NCBI GenBank assembly: GCA_964424455.1
Contig: CAYRJA010000087.1
Coordinates: 1 to 13,915, forward strand
Origin: CAYRJA01 sp964424455
GTDB taxonomy: Bacteria > Bacteroidota > Bacteroidia > Chitinophagales > UBA10324
DNA: 13,915 nt
Direction of reading: 5' to 3'
Position numbers and translations under genes: made by a program. This document shows, piece after piece, positions 1 through 8,880 of the stretch. The notes below the pieces were generated by a model, which did not search any database, had not been told where the DNA came from, and was given only the letters and a program-made list of their open reading frames with translations. Every line of letters begins with the position of its first letter. Positions within the stretch are counted from its first letter, which is position 1.

Positions 1-4
1 GACG

Positions 5-147
5 CTGTCATTCCGAGCGCAGCGAGGAATCTGTTTATTATTACTGTCATCCCGAGCGCAGCGAGGGATCTCATCGTTTTACTGCACTGCTCCTTATTGG
101 CGGATTCCTCCTTCGTCGGAATGAACAGAAAAAAAACGGAATGACAG
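5..147. repeat. Composite intergenic repeat (two direct copies plus inverted copy)
   Basis: Two near-identical 28-base units lie at 5-32 and 44-71. Each begins CTGTCAT and contains CCGAGCGCAGCGAG; they differ at the end of the first box (TTCC versus TCCC) with a compensating change in the second box (GGAAT versus GGGAT). This keeps the short inverted repeat inside each unit able to pair. A third, inverted and diverged copy lies at 103-126 (GATTCCTCC...CGGAATGA), and a further CGGAATGACAG fragment is at 137-147. The covariation suggests selection on, or inheritance of, a foldable unit. Such TCATTCCGA-type units are, to my knowledge, common as dispersed intergenic repeats in Bacteroidota genomes. 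No coding potential is seen here. Confidence 0.7.
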
Positions 148-224
148 AGAGGGCAGAGTGACACAAACCACTGAACAGTAACAGTGCGTGCATAATTTAT
201 TTATTAATTTTATTCCTATTGTGT

Positions 225-232
225 TATATTTG
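225..232 (+). promoter_or_regulatory. Promoter -7 box TATATTTG for the giant secreted protein gene
   Basis: TATATTTG matches the Bacteroidota -7 consensus TAnnTTTG exactly. It would place the transcription start near 238 and give a 5' leader of about 70 bases before the ATG at 309. No clear -33 TTTG element is seen at the expected distance, so the assignment rests on the -7 box and its position. No strong Shine-Dalgarno sequence precedes the ATG, which is usual for this phylum. Confidence 0.45.
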
Positions 233-308
233 TTTCATTCTTCACAATTCCTTCAAAATCTGTAAGATAATAAGGTTTTACAGCTTTAGAATCTAAACCA
301 AATCTAAT

Positions 309-3300
309 ATGAGACACTCTACTCACCTCAGAAAGCTATTTGTTTTAATCCTATTTTTAACACTTAGTTACCCGACCTTTTCACAGGTTGTTGACAACAG
401 TTCAGCAAATTTAGTAACTGTAACACCCAAAAACTACGACCCCGCCAAGGAAGTAGTTTCCCTGCGCGACTTCTACACCAAGCACTACCGCAAGGACGAC
501 GGAACTTTTACCGCCGTGATTTCCGCTGTGCCCGTTCACTATAAGTCGGGCAATCAGTTTTTGGATATCAATACCAATATTGTATCCAATCCGGTGATGA
601 TGGCTGCCGGTGTCAACTACCCGTACATCAACACCACCAACCTGATGCAGTCTTATTTTGCTGACCATTCATCAGACGGGCTGGCAAGTGTTACAGCACA
701 GGGAACCATCAAAGAATTTCTTAATACCCGCATGTACTGGGAAAAGAACGGAAACGCCTCTGCCGAAAAATCATCTTCCGATGCAGCCGCTTTCGTAAAC
801 GGCAACACCATCACTTACGGCAATCTTTACTCAGGCATAGATGCACAGTTCAGCATTGAAGCAGGCAAAAGAGAGTTGAACTATATTATAAATGACAAAA
901 ACGCTTTGTCTGCCGCTCCTGCCGGCGCCGGCTACTTAGTGTTTGCTGAAGACATTGAATTAGAACAAGGATGGAGTTATGAAATGACTGCCAAAGGCAT
1001 TCTTATTAAAGATGCCTCCGGCAAAACCGTAGGACGGTATGAAAACCCTGTAATACGCGAAGGGTTTGGTAAAAATGATGCTGCTCCCCGTGTGAACAGC
1101 AGCGAAATTTCTGAAATGAATGTGGTGAAAAACGGAAACATGCTTACCGTTTTAACAAAGGTAAAAGCAGAATGGCTGAATGACGGCTCCAGAATTTTCC
1201 CCATAGCCGTTGACCCGACATTTACTATCAGCACTCCAACAGAATTTGGTTATACAAACAGTAACGGAAGTGATGCCGGTTACGACGAAGTTGATTTTGG
1301 TCGCTACAATAGTCTATGGTACTTAGGGTATGCTTCATTTGACATCAGTACATGGAACAATGCACTGTGGACGGCTACCAAGGTGAGTATTGGCGGCATA
1401 AGCGTTACAACAGGTGGTACAATTCATAATTTAGCAACAATGTCATTACTCAGGGTTACGGTTTATCCGGGTAATTACAGCACATGGGCTTCTTTTTATA
1501 CAGCCGTAAACGGCATGGCAGCTTATGCTGCCTATGCAAAAGGCAGCTGGACAGGAACAAAGGACCTTGGCGCAGCAGCCGTTACCCAGTTTGGAGTGGA
1601 TTATGCTTCATCCTACAAATGGTTTACGGTAGGGTTTAAAGCTACCGGATCATGGAACAATAATAGTTATGCAGCTATTAACGGCGCACCGCTTCAGCTT
1701 TTAGTTGACTATACTGTAAACGGAAGTTGTGTTGCCGGCACTGCCTCGCCTGCTTCACAGTTTGTATTTACCAACGGCACCGCTAACATGACCTTGAGCG
1801 GATACACTGCCCCCGGCGGTATCCAGTGGGAATACTCACCTAACGGAGTAAGCGGATGGGTAAATGTATCAGGAGGAAGCGGAGCCACAACGGATAATTA
1901 CACCACTGCTTCTCTTGCCAATGGCAGCTACTACTACCGCGCACGGGTAACCGATGGCGGCTCATGCACGCAATACTCGGGCAATGTGTATGTAATAGTG
2001 GCGGCTACTCCTCCTTATTGCAGCGGGGTGGGTTCGGGAAATCCGGTTCAAAATAACCATATAGATGGTATTTTGTTTCATGAATTTAACCAACAGCCCG
2101 GATGGCAAAATCTGAATTATGTTGACTATACCGATACTACCACTTACGGAAAAGCCACCGTAGTGGCAGGGCAGTATCACCACTTTGGCGCAACCATACG
2201 CGCTCAGGGTGCGGGTGTAAGCAGCACCACCGTAGCTGCATGGATTGACTTTAACTTTGATGGTGTTTTCAATAATACTCCTTTCAGTTCAGGAGGTGAA
2301 AGAATAGATATTCAGAATTTCACTTCCAATGTATCAAATACTTATGCGGCTTACCTGACTATTCCTGCCAATGCACATATAGGCGCTACACGGATGCGTG
2401 TACGGGCAGTACGCGGTTCGTTTGCAGACTTAGACCCCTGTGCGACTTATACCTATTCTCAAACCAAAGATCTTACGGTGGTGGTTCGTCCTTCCATAGG
2501 CAATCAGCCCTGTGTTACTCCTCCCAGCAATGTGAATGGCACAGTGGATGTGGTAAAAGCAAACAGCACGAGTGACAAAGTATATATCCAACGCGTGAAA
2601 GTGGATGGACCTTCAGGAACAGTGATGGATAACAACTCACAATATTTTGGTGTGCAGTCAGGCAATACCCTCACCATGTATAACTATTCCAACATGATGG
2701 GCTACTATTCCCGCGGGCTGACACTGGAAGCAGGTCAGACTTATACGGCTACAATAGAACATTCGGGCTATACCACTATCGCAGGACTCTTTATTGACTG
2801 GAACGGAGATGGAGATTTTTCTGATACAGGAGAAATTGTCGGGCGCGATGATGACCCGAATAAAAATCCTTTTGTATTCAGTTTCACTGTTCCTCAAAAT
2901 GTTGTCAGTGGCAAACAGGTAGTGATGCGCGTAAGGTTGCGTTACAATGATGGCGGCAATACTTATTCTGCTGCCAACATGACCGGATGCAATAACCTTA
3001 CATCAGACGGTTTGCAACAGTACAGCGAGGTGGAAGATTACCGCGCTACCCTTCTGACAGTGCCATTAGTTTGTGCGCCGGTTTCAAATATTACGGCTTC
3101 AATAGGTACTCCGGCAAACGGAACTGCCCATCACTTAAATGTAAGCTGGAATGCGATACCCGGAGCAACGGCTTACAATGTGGAATACTCTACCAATGGA
3201 GTCAGCTATATTTCCGCAGCAACCGTCAATACGCCTTCTTACGATTTTAATGCAGGCGACAATCCGAATGTATCTTACTGGTTCAGAGTCAGGGCAACAG

Positions 3301-6300
3301 ACGGCAACCAGACCTGTGCATGGGGCACTATGGCTACGCCGAGATATACGGCTTGCGATGTTCCGGCGGTTCCGACGGTAAACAATATAAAAACCAATTC
3401 GGTAGATGTTACACTTGCTGCCGAAACACCGGTAGCCAATCCTGCCATTACCACTTATTCCATTTACTGTGCTACTACCAGCCAATATGTTCAGGCAGAC
3501 GGCACACTGGGCGCTACGGAAGTATTCCGTACTAAAGCACAGTGGGGAACAATTACGGTTACCGGACTTAGCATGAACACGCAATATTGCTTTAATGCAA
3601 AAGCTAAGAATGCAGACGGCGATGAAAGAGGCGGAATAGTAGGCGTTACCTCTGTTGAACCGTTTGAGTCAGATGTAATCAACAATCAATCTTCACCACC
3701 AACAAATGTGTGGGGTTCGCCGGGTACTTGCAACAGTGGCGGCTGGTTTGATTTTGCTGCTTCAACAGGTTGCGGCGGCAGCGGCGGTGCTAAGTTTACC
3801 AAGACAACAGATAACTTTTATTTAGGATGTTTCCTGCGCACTCCTATTTTCAATGCAACAGGCATGAATTCCATCACTGTAAGTTTTGATATCACTAACC
3901 ATTTAGATGCACAAGACAACATTGATTTCAGTTGCTGGTCGGTGGGTGATAACAAGTACGATGGTTCGACTACCACTATCAACGGCGTGGCGGCAACAAA
4001 ACTCTATTTCAACGCAGCAAGAAATTGCACCCGCATAACTGTTGAATACAGCTTAACCGGATTCACCAATAAGTCGCAGATGATGTTCTACATCAATAAC
4101 AATGGCGACAATGACAACGGGACATACAATCTGGTGATAGATAATTTCTCAGTCAATACTTTGGCTCCCACCACCTGTAACACCACACTGAACTGTGTGG
4201 ATCCGAGCGCCAATGCAGGCACTGCGGTCGAGGTTTGTTCCAATGGCGGCGCTGTGAATGTTACAGCAGGCGCAACAGCAAGTAACTATGCCGATGTCAA
4301 CTGGACTTCGAGTGGTACAGGAAGCTGGACAAATCAGACTTCATTAACACAAGCCAGCTACACACCGAGCGGAGCGGATATAACCGCAGGCAGTGTTACA
4401 CTTACCCTTACAGCCAACAACGGCGGATGTACTCCGGCGGTTTCTACAAAAACGCTGACGATTAATCTTGCTCCTGTTCCAAGTTTTGTTACAGTAGCCA
4501 ACCCTGTTTGTTTGGGCTACACCGGTAACACCTACTCTACTCAGGCAGGTTTCAACAACTATGTATGGAGTGTGGATGGAGGCAGCATCACTTCCGGCGG
4601 CGGCAGCAGCGACAATACAGCCACTGTTACCTGGAATGTGACAGGTACAAAATCCATCAGTGTAAACTATACGGATGCAAACAACTGTACTGCCTCTGCT
4701 CCTGTTGTTCAGAATGTAACCGTTAATCCGCTTCCTGTGGTGTCTGTGTCACCCACCGCAGCCGTTTGTACCGGCACCACCCACTCTACGCTTACCGCAA
4801 CAGTGGACAATGGCTCCACTTATGTATGGTCGCCGAACCTGCATGTGGTTTCTACCGGCGGAGTGAGCAATGTTCCGATAACGGTAGAAATATCACAACT
4901 GACTTTCTATACTGTAACAGGTACCACTGCTCTCGGCTGTACTGCCGCCAAAGTAGTGCCGGTAGCTACCGTGCCGGTTGGCGGCGCTGTAACTCCGCGC
5001 TACAGTATTATCTGCAGCGGCGGAAGTAAAGTACTTACAGCAGACAGCACGGCGGGAAACAGTTACCATTGGCAGAAGTCAACAGACAATCTCAACTGGT
5101 CGGATATCAATGGAGCTACCAACACCAGCTATACTGCATCACCGGTTACTGATACTTATTACCGGCTGATGGCTCGCTCTAACGCTTGTTGGGATGTAAC
5201 CAGTAATACGGTGTTGGTAAATATCAGCAAACCGGATATTACGCTTACTGTTACAGGCAAAACAGATAACAACATTGTTCTTAACTGGGCACCTGCAGGC
5301 GGCGCTAATTACAATATTGCTTACGACGGCACTTCCAGTGGCAACGCAAGTAATGTAACTCCTCCTTACACCCTATCAGGACTGACGGCAAGCGGCAGTT
5401 ACAACATTACTGTAACACAAACCGGAGCAGGGTTGAACGGTTGCCCTGCCAGCGGAGATACTTCGGGGGTAACTACATTTTGTTCCGTTCCAACAGGTGT
5501 AACAGCCAGTTCGCCGGTAAACAAACAATTGAAAGTGGACTGGAGCGGCGATGCAGGCAACTACCGTGTTTACTACCGTGCTGTAACTATACATACTTCA
5601 TATTCTTATAAGGATGTAACTACAGTCGGCAATAGCGGAACGGTAACCATAACCACCGGGTTGTATGGAGGCACTCCTTATGAAGTATATGTGGTGCGTA
5701 AAGATTGCCCTTCTCAGGGTATATTCGGTCAGAAGAGCGCTTTGGCTTACACAACAGTAATGCCTTTGTCTGCCTGCACACCGGCTCCTAATAATATAAC
5801 AGTGAATAGCACCTGTCCCGGACAGATAGAAGTAAGCATGAGCGGCAGTCCGACAGGTAATTATACGGTATTAATCCAGCGGCTGACACCCACCATTGCA
5901 GGCGGTTACAAGTACAATGTAACGGGTAACACCTTCCAGGTACATGTAGGACAACCGGGACAGACCTTTATGGTTGGCGTTGCCTCCAAGTGCGTAACCG
6001 GCACGAGTGACTGGGTGATGTATCCGGGCGGAATCACCATAAAACCATTGTGCAATCCGATTGGAAATTTAGTATTGAGTAATCCGACTTGTAGTGGATT
6101 CACCGGTTCATGGAACCGGGAAATATGCTCGGAGAATACAGTGGCTACCTATCAGTTTTTTATGAAAAGGACAGGAACATTAAACTGGAATTCCTACCCT
6201 GTGAATTCTCAGCCATCTCCTTTCAGTCCTTATTTAAAAGTGAGTTGGTTAGGCAAGGGCTATGAGATGTCCTGCTATGTAAAGGCGAACTATACATGCA

Positions 6301-6695
6301 ACGGCTATGTAATAGGCGGACCTTCTTCATCGGTTCAGACCATCACCACACTTTCGTCGGGATGCAGAGAGGAAGAACAGAATATACTGACACCTGAAAC
6401 GCCCTCCACACAGATTATTTCACCTGACCAAAGTGAAGCAATCAGCATTTATCCGAACCCGAATAGCGGGCAATTCCAGCTTGACATCAGCCGCCTGAGC
6501 ATTGATGCGGTACAGGTGAGAGTAGAAGTGATGAATGTGTTAGGACAAACTGTTCTGACAAGAATCAGTGAAGCAGCAGACGGACACGGGAATGAAAACA
6601 TCAACCTTCCTGAATCCTGTACTGCGGGCACTTACTTTGTTCGTGTTACAGTTGGCAGCAATGTTTATACTGCTAAGGTGAATGTGAACAAATAA
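309..6695 (+). CDS. Giant modular secreted/surface protein with T9SS type A sorting domain
   Basis: A 2128-residue exported protein. A signal peptide (basic start, hydrophobic core 11-20, likely cut after Ser25 before Gln26) leads to the Sec pathway. Residues about 45-310 end in a WLNDGSRIFPIAVDPT motif resembling the segment ahead of DNRLRE/WapA-type wall proteins. Two GEVED-type domains follow (about 570-725 and 740-917). Each has an acidic DxNxDG-like loop (DFNFDG near 647, DWNGDG near 830); only the second keeps the family signature as EVEDY (907-911). Next come two fibronectin-III-like modules (about 920-1117), a possible MAM/jelly-roll domain with several Cys (about 1117-1286), PKD/Ig-like modules (about 1297-1640) and four more FN3-like modules (about 1641-2015). 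The last ~85 residues (from ISIYPNPNSG at 2045) form a T9SS type A sorting domain, so export across the outer membrane and surface attachment or release are expected. Function is probably adhesive; no catalytic motif was recognised. It is monocistronic, between its own promoter box and a strong terminator. Confidence 0.88.
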   Translation: MRHSTHLRKLFVLILFLTLSYPTFSQVVDNSSANLVTVTPKNYDPAKEVVSLRDFYTKHYRKDDGTFTAVISAVPVHYKSGNQFLDINTNIVSNPVMMAAGVNYPYINTTNLMQSYFADHSSDGLASVTAQGTIKEFLNTRMYWEKNGNASAEKSSSDAAAFVNGNTITYGNLYSGIDAQFSIEAGKRELNYIINDKNALSAAPAGAGYLVFAEDIELEQGWSYEMTAKGILIKDASGKTVGRYENPVIREGFGKNDAAPRVNSSEISEMNVVKNGNMLTVLTKVKAEWLNDGSRIFPIAVDPTFTISTPTEFGYTNSNGSDAGYDEVDFGRYNSLWYLGYASFDISTWNNALWTATKVSIGGISVTTGGTIHNLATMSLLRVTVYPGNYSTWASFYTAVNGMAAYAAYAKGSWTGTKDLGAAAVTQFGVDYASSYKWFTVGFKATGSWNNNSYAAINGAPLQLLVDYTVNGSCVAGTASPASQFVFTNGTANMTLSGYTAPGGIQWEYSPNGVSGWVNVSGGSGATTDNYTTASLANGSYYYRARVTDGGSCTQYSGNVYVIVAATPPYCSGVGSGNPVQNNHIDGILFHEFNQQPGWQNLNYVDYTDTTTYGKATVVAGQYHHFGATIRAQGAGVSSTTVAAWIDFNFDGVFNNTPFSSGGERIDIQNFTSNVSNTYAAYLTIPANAHIGATRMRVRAVRGSFADLDPCATYTYSQTKDLTVVVRPSIGNQPCVTPPSNVNGTVDVVKANSTSDKVYIQRVKVDGPSGTVMDNNSQYFGVQSGNTLTMYNYSNMMGYYSRGLTLEAGQTYTATIEHSGYTTIAGLFIDWNGDGDFSDTGEIVGRDDDPNKNPFVFSFTVPQNVVSGKQVVMRVRLRYNDGGNTYSAANMTGCNNLTSDGLQQYSEVEDYRATLLTVPLVCAPVSNITASIGTPANGTAHHLNVSWNAIPGATAYNVEYSTNGVSYISAATVNTPSYDFNAGDNPNVSYWFRVRATDGNQTCAWGTMATPRYTACDVPAVPTVNNIKTNSVDVTLAAETPVANPAITTYSIYCATTSQYVQADGTLGATEVFRTKAQWGTITVTGLSMNTQYCFNAKAKNADGDERGGIVGVTSVEPFESDVINNQSSPPTNVWGSPGTCNSGGWFDFAASTGCGGSGGAKFTKTTDNFYLGCFLRTPIFNATGMNSITVSFDITNHLDAQDNIDFSCWSVGDNKYDGSTTTINGVAATKLYFNAARNCTRITVEYSLTGFTNKSQMMFYINNNGDNDNGTYNLVIDNFSVNTLAPTTCNTTLNCVDPSANAGTAVEVCSNGGAVNVTAGATASNYADVNWTSSGTGSWTNQTSLTQASYTPSGADITAGSVTLTLTANNGGCTPAVSTKTLTINLAPVPSFVTVANPVCLGYTGNTYSTQAGFNNYVWSVDGGSITSGGGSSDNTATVTWNVTGTKSISVNYTDANNCTASAPVVQNVTVNPLPVVSVSPTAAVCTGTTHSTLTATVDNGSTYVWSPNLHVVSTGGVSNVPITVEISQLTFYTVTGTTALGCTAAKVVPVATVPVGGAVTPRYSIICSGGSKVLTADSTAGNSYHWQKSTDNLNWSDINGATNTSYTASPVTDTYYRLMARSNACWDVTSNTVLVNISKPDITLTVTGKTDNNIVLNWAPAGGANYNIAYDGTSSGNASNVTPPYTLSGLTASGSYNITVTQTGAGLNGCPASGDTSGVTTFCSVPTGVTASSPVNKQLKVDWSGDAGNYRVYYRAVTIHTSYSYKDVTTVGNSGTVTITTGLYGGTPYEVYVVRKDCPSQGIFGQKSALAYTTVMPLSACTPAPNNITVNSTCPGQIEVSMSGSPTGNYTVLIQRLTPTIAGGYKYNVTGNTFQVHVGQPGQTFMVGVASKCVTGTSDWVMYPGGITIKPLCNPIGNLVLSNPTCSGFTGSWNREICSENTVATYQFFMKRTGTLNWNSYPVNSQPSPFSPYLKVSWLGKGYEMSCYVKANYTCNGYVIGGPSSSVQTITTLSSGCREEEQNILTPETPSTQIISPDQSEAISIYPNPNSGQFQLDISRLSIDAVQVRVEVMNVLGQTVLTRISEAADGHGNENINLPESCTAGTYFVRVTVGSNVYTAKVNVNK

Positions 6696-6715
6696 AATTA
6701 AGAATGAGTATAGAG

Positions 6716-6755
6716 AAAACAGCGGCTGCCGTAAACGGCAGCCGCTGTTTTTTTA
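6716..6755 (+). terminator. Strong intrinsic terminator after the giant gene
   Basis: A perfect 16-base-pair stem (6716-6731 with 6736-6751) closes a four-base TAAA loop. Its core is GCGGCTGCCG pairing with CGGCAGCCGC, followed by a run of T residues to 6754. It begins 20 bases after the stop codon. The A-rich left flank means that it could also act on minus-strand transcripts, but no converging gene is present. Confidence 0.92.
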
Positions 6756-6804
6756 TGTACTTTCACTTTGATTGCTTCCTGCTGCTTACACCGCCTGAAT
6801 TTGA

Positions 6805-6812
6805 TACCTTTG
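6805..6812 (+). promoter_or_regulatory. Promoter -7 box TACCTTTG for the OB-fold/YceI/beta-barrel operon
   Basis: TACCTTTG is an exact match to TAnnTTTG, between the upstream terminator and the ATG at 6892. The predicted start of transcription is near 6818, giving a leader of about 75 bases. No TTG-type -33 element is seen at the usual spacing of about 19 bases. A second, weaker AACCTTTG lies at about 6840-6847 and is an alternative. Confidence 0.45.
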
Positions 6813-6891
6813 TTCTACAATAAATAAGCTACGATTGACAACCTTTGAATGAGGATGCAATTGAAACTTGAATTTTAGAAAAGGGACACCT

Positions 6892-7314
6892 ATGTTTAAA
6901 AAAATATTCTTTATTGTATTGTTAGTCGCAGCAGTTGCAGGTGGTTTCGGTTTATATCAATACTACAAACCGGTAAGCGGGTTGGAAAGTGTAACACCGG
7001 AATTCTCTCTGGATGCCGGCACACTCTATAATGATTTCCTCATAGATGAAAATGCCGCTAATGAGAAATATCTCGGCAAGGTTATTGAAATAACGGGGAC
7101 TGTAAAAAACAGTACCATAGCGGAATCAGGAAAGTATATTGTGAACATTGATTCGGGCGATGAAATGTCCGGTATCAGTTGTGAAGTAAATGCAGAAAAA
7201 AATCCTTCTGTCAAAGATTTGAAAAACGGAGAGCAGATTAAAGTAAAAGGTGTATGTTCGGGCATATTAATGGATGTAGTTTTGGTGAATTGTTCTATTG
7301 AGAAAAATAAATAA
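6892..7314 (+). CDS. Membrane-anchored OB-fold (tRNA_anti-like) protein
   Basis: A 140-residue protein. An N-terminal hydrophobic segment (residues about 4-22, after MFKK) probably anchors it in the inner membrane with the rest in the periplasm. The remainder (about 35-140) has the pattern of a small OB-fold of the tRNA_anti-like type: a helix with NEKYLGKVIEITG, then beta-strands TVKNSTI, YIVNIDSG, GISCEV, and a closing GEQIKVKGVCSG strand followed by LVNCSIEK. In this family the domain is found in small periplasmic or lipoprotein-like proteins of unknown ligand, not in tRNA-binding enzymes. The ATG at 6892 was chosen over the in-frame TTG at 6868 because it sits directly before the positive charges of the anchor and has an AAGGGA sequence about 8 bases upstream. 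It is the first gene of a three-gene run, with 7 bases to the next start. Confidence 0.72.
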   Translation: MFKKIFFIVLLVAAVAGGFGLYQYYKPVSGLESVTPEFSLDAGTLYNDFLIDENAANEKYLGKVIEITGTVKNSTIAESGKYIVNIDSGDEMSGISCEVNAEKNPSVKDLKNGEQIKVKGVCSGILMDVVLVNCSIEKNK

Positions 7315-7321
7315 CCTGTTT

Positions 7322-7888
7322 ATGGAAATAAAAAAAATAATTATTGCGCTAACTCTATTCATTACATCATCTGTTACAGTTGTAACGGCGCAAACAAAAT
7401 TTATTGACAAAGCGGCAGAGGTTTCATTTCATTCCCGCACACCTTTTGAGAATATTGATGCTGTTTCCAATACCGGTCTGAGTAAATTGAACCAGAATAC
7501 CGGTGAACTGTCTTTTGCTGTACTGATTAAGTCTTTCCTCTTTAAGCGTGCACTGATGCAGGAACATTTCAATGAAGATTATATGGAATCCGAAACATTT
7601 CCTAAATCAACTTTTAATGGTACGATTAATAACATTTCACAAGTAAATTTTAAAACCGACGGAAGCTATCCCGTAACTGTTACAGGCAAACTGACCATTC
7701 ATGGAGTAACCAAAGATGTGACAGTAAACGGAACCATAAATATTACTGAAGGAAAAGTTTCTGCTGCTTCCACATTTGAAGTAGCGCCACAGGATTACAA
7801 TATTTTTATTCCGGCAGTGGTTCGTGAAAAAATTGCCAAAGTGATAAAGGTGCAGGTGAAAGCTAATTTTGTACCTTTCCAAAGTTGA
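7322..7888 (+). CDS. YceI-family periplasmic protein
   Basis: A 188-residue exported protein with a signal peptide (MEIKK, hydrophobic core, cut likely after VTA before Gln24). The mature part fits the YceI-like lipocalin-type fold, which binds polyprenyl or other amphipathic lipids. Visible marks are the opening strand (KAAEVSFHSRTPFENIDAVS), a central helix FNEDYMESETFPKSTFNG, and the late HGVTKDVTVNGTI segment that resembles the family's conserved 'L.i.GvtkpvtL' stretch. The ATG at 7322 gives a clean signal peptide; the upstream TTG at 7298 would overlap the previous gene and add residues before the basic start. It is flanked at 7 and 16 bases by neighbours on the same strand, so co-transcription is likely. 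Its ligand is not evident from the sequence. Confidence 0.85.
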   Translation: MEIKKIIIALTLFITSSVTVVTAQTKFIDKAAEVSFHSRTPFENIDAVSNTGLSKLNQNTGELSFAVLIKSFLFKRALMQEHFNEDYMESETFPKSTFNGTINNISQVNFKTDGSYPVTVTGKLTIHGVTKDVTVNGTINITEGKVSAASTFEVAPQDYNIFIPAVVREKIAKVIKVQVKANFVPFQS

Positions 7889-7904
7889 TAGCTTTTCATC
7901 CTGA

Positions 7905-8816
7905 ATGAAAAAACATTTCCTTCCGCTTTTTTTTCTGTTCAATATTCTTTCTTATCTCTCTTTTGCACAGACTGAAGATGCAGACAAATTGTTTTCAGAA
8001 TTAAATGACACAGGAATTAAATATGCCACAGCAGGATTTAAAAGTACCCGTGTGATAAACGGTCATTCATTTGAAAACCTGAAAGGCGGTGTGCTGGATA
8101 CAAGAATCTCTCACCGCTTCGGTTTTATTTCTTCCGGCGCTTATGAACTCTATGGATTAGATCAGTCAACGATTCGTCTTGGTGTGGATTATGGTATCAC
8201 TGACCGGCTGATGGCAGGAATAGGCAGAAGTAATTATGAAAAAACCATAGACGGATTCGGGAAATACAAACTGCTCAGGCAAAGTACGGGAGAGAAAAAA
8301 ATGCCTGTTACACTTTCACTGTTTGCAGCCGTAGCGCTAAAGACCAATCATTTTGAAAACGCTGTACGCACCAACTATTTCACCTCCCGGCTTTATTATA
8401 CCTATCAGATTATTGCAGGCAGAAAATTTTCTGAACAGTTTTCATTGCAGTTCACTCCTACCCTTGTACACCGGAATCTGATTGACTCGGTTCAATTCAA
8501 AAATGATGTGTTTGCCATTGGCGCTGCCGGAAGAATAAAACTGACCAAGCGGGTTGCTTTGTGCGGTGAATATTACTATGTACTGCCCAATCAAATCTCA
8601 TCCGCTTATCATAACTCGGCAGCTATTGGTTTCGATATTGAAACCGGCGGTCATGTGTTTCAGCTTCATTTTACCAACTCCACCGCCATGAATGAGAAAG
8701 GATTTGTTACAGAAACAACAGGCGATGCACTCAAAGGAGATATTCATTTTGGTTTCAATATTTCAAGAGTATTCACGCTGAGCAACAGTAAGTTTAAGAA
8801 TATAATGAAACAGTAA
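7905..8816 (+). CDS. DUF5777-like outer-membrane beta-barrel protein
   Basis: A 303-residue protein with a signal peptide (MKKHF start, cut likely after SFA before Gln22). The mature chain is dominated by alternating hydrophobic/polar strands ended by aromatic residues, as in an outer-membrane beta-barrel: RISHRFGFISSGAYELYGLD, TIRLGVDYGITDRLMAGIGRS, TLSLFAAVALKT, FSLQFTPTLVHR, VALCGEYYYVLP and HVFQLHFTNS. The order (an early HRFG segment, then GVDYGITDRL with GIGRS) agrees with the Bacteroidota DUF5777 barrel family as I know it, which often sits next to YceI proteins. It follows the YceI gene by 16 bases and ends a three-gene run of exported proteins. The substrate and role are unknown; a channel or structural part for the YceI ligand is inference only. 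Confidence 0.7.
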   Translation: MKKHFLPLFFLFNILSYLSFAQTEDADKLFSELNDTGIKYATAGFKSTRVINGHSFENLKGGVLDTRISHRFGFISSGAYELYGLDQSTIRLGVDYGITDRLMAGIGRSNYEKTIDGFGKYKLLRQSTGEKKMPVTLSLFAAVALKTNHFENAVRTNYFTSRLYYTYQIIAGRKFSEQFSLQFTPTLVHRNLIDSVQFKNDVFAIGAAGRIKLTKRVALCGEYYYVLPNQISSAYHNSAAIGFDIETGGHVFQLHFTNSTAMNEKGFVTETTGDALKGDIHFGFNISRVFTLSNSKFKNIMKQ

Positions 8817-8818
8817 TA

Positions 8819-8836
8819 CGGAAATAGAAATTTCCG
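8819..8836 (+). other. Short palindrome after the beta-barrel gene
   Basis: CGGAAA (8819-8824) pairs with TTTCCG (8831-8836) around a six-base loop, starting 3 bases after the stop of the beta-barrel gene. There is no T run behind it, so it is a weak candidate for a terminator or an mRNA 3'-end stabilising hairpin. Confidence 0.3.
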
Positions 8837-8880
8837 AAATGAAATTGCTGATTGATTGGTAACTTTCATCTTTCTTTCCA

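Noticed and set aside
1..308. A gene in the left intergenic region
   Set aside because: No convincing coding frame is present; the sequence is explained by the repeat units and an A/T-rich promoter region.
3135..3584. 149-codon open frame on the minus strand inside the giant gene
   Set aside because: It is fully inside the coding region of the giant protein, whose modules continue across it; its translation is rich in Arg, Cys and Ile with no domain pattern.
6868..6891. Upstream TTG start for the OB-fold protein
   Set aside because: It adds eight residues before a clean MFKK membrane-anchor start; the ATG at 6892 has an AAGGGA just upstream and is preferred.
7298..7321. Upstream TTG start for the YceI protein
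   Set aside because: It would overlap the end of the preceding gene and lengthen the signal peptide N-region; the ATG at 7322 gives a standard signal peptide.
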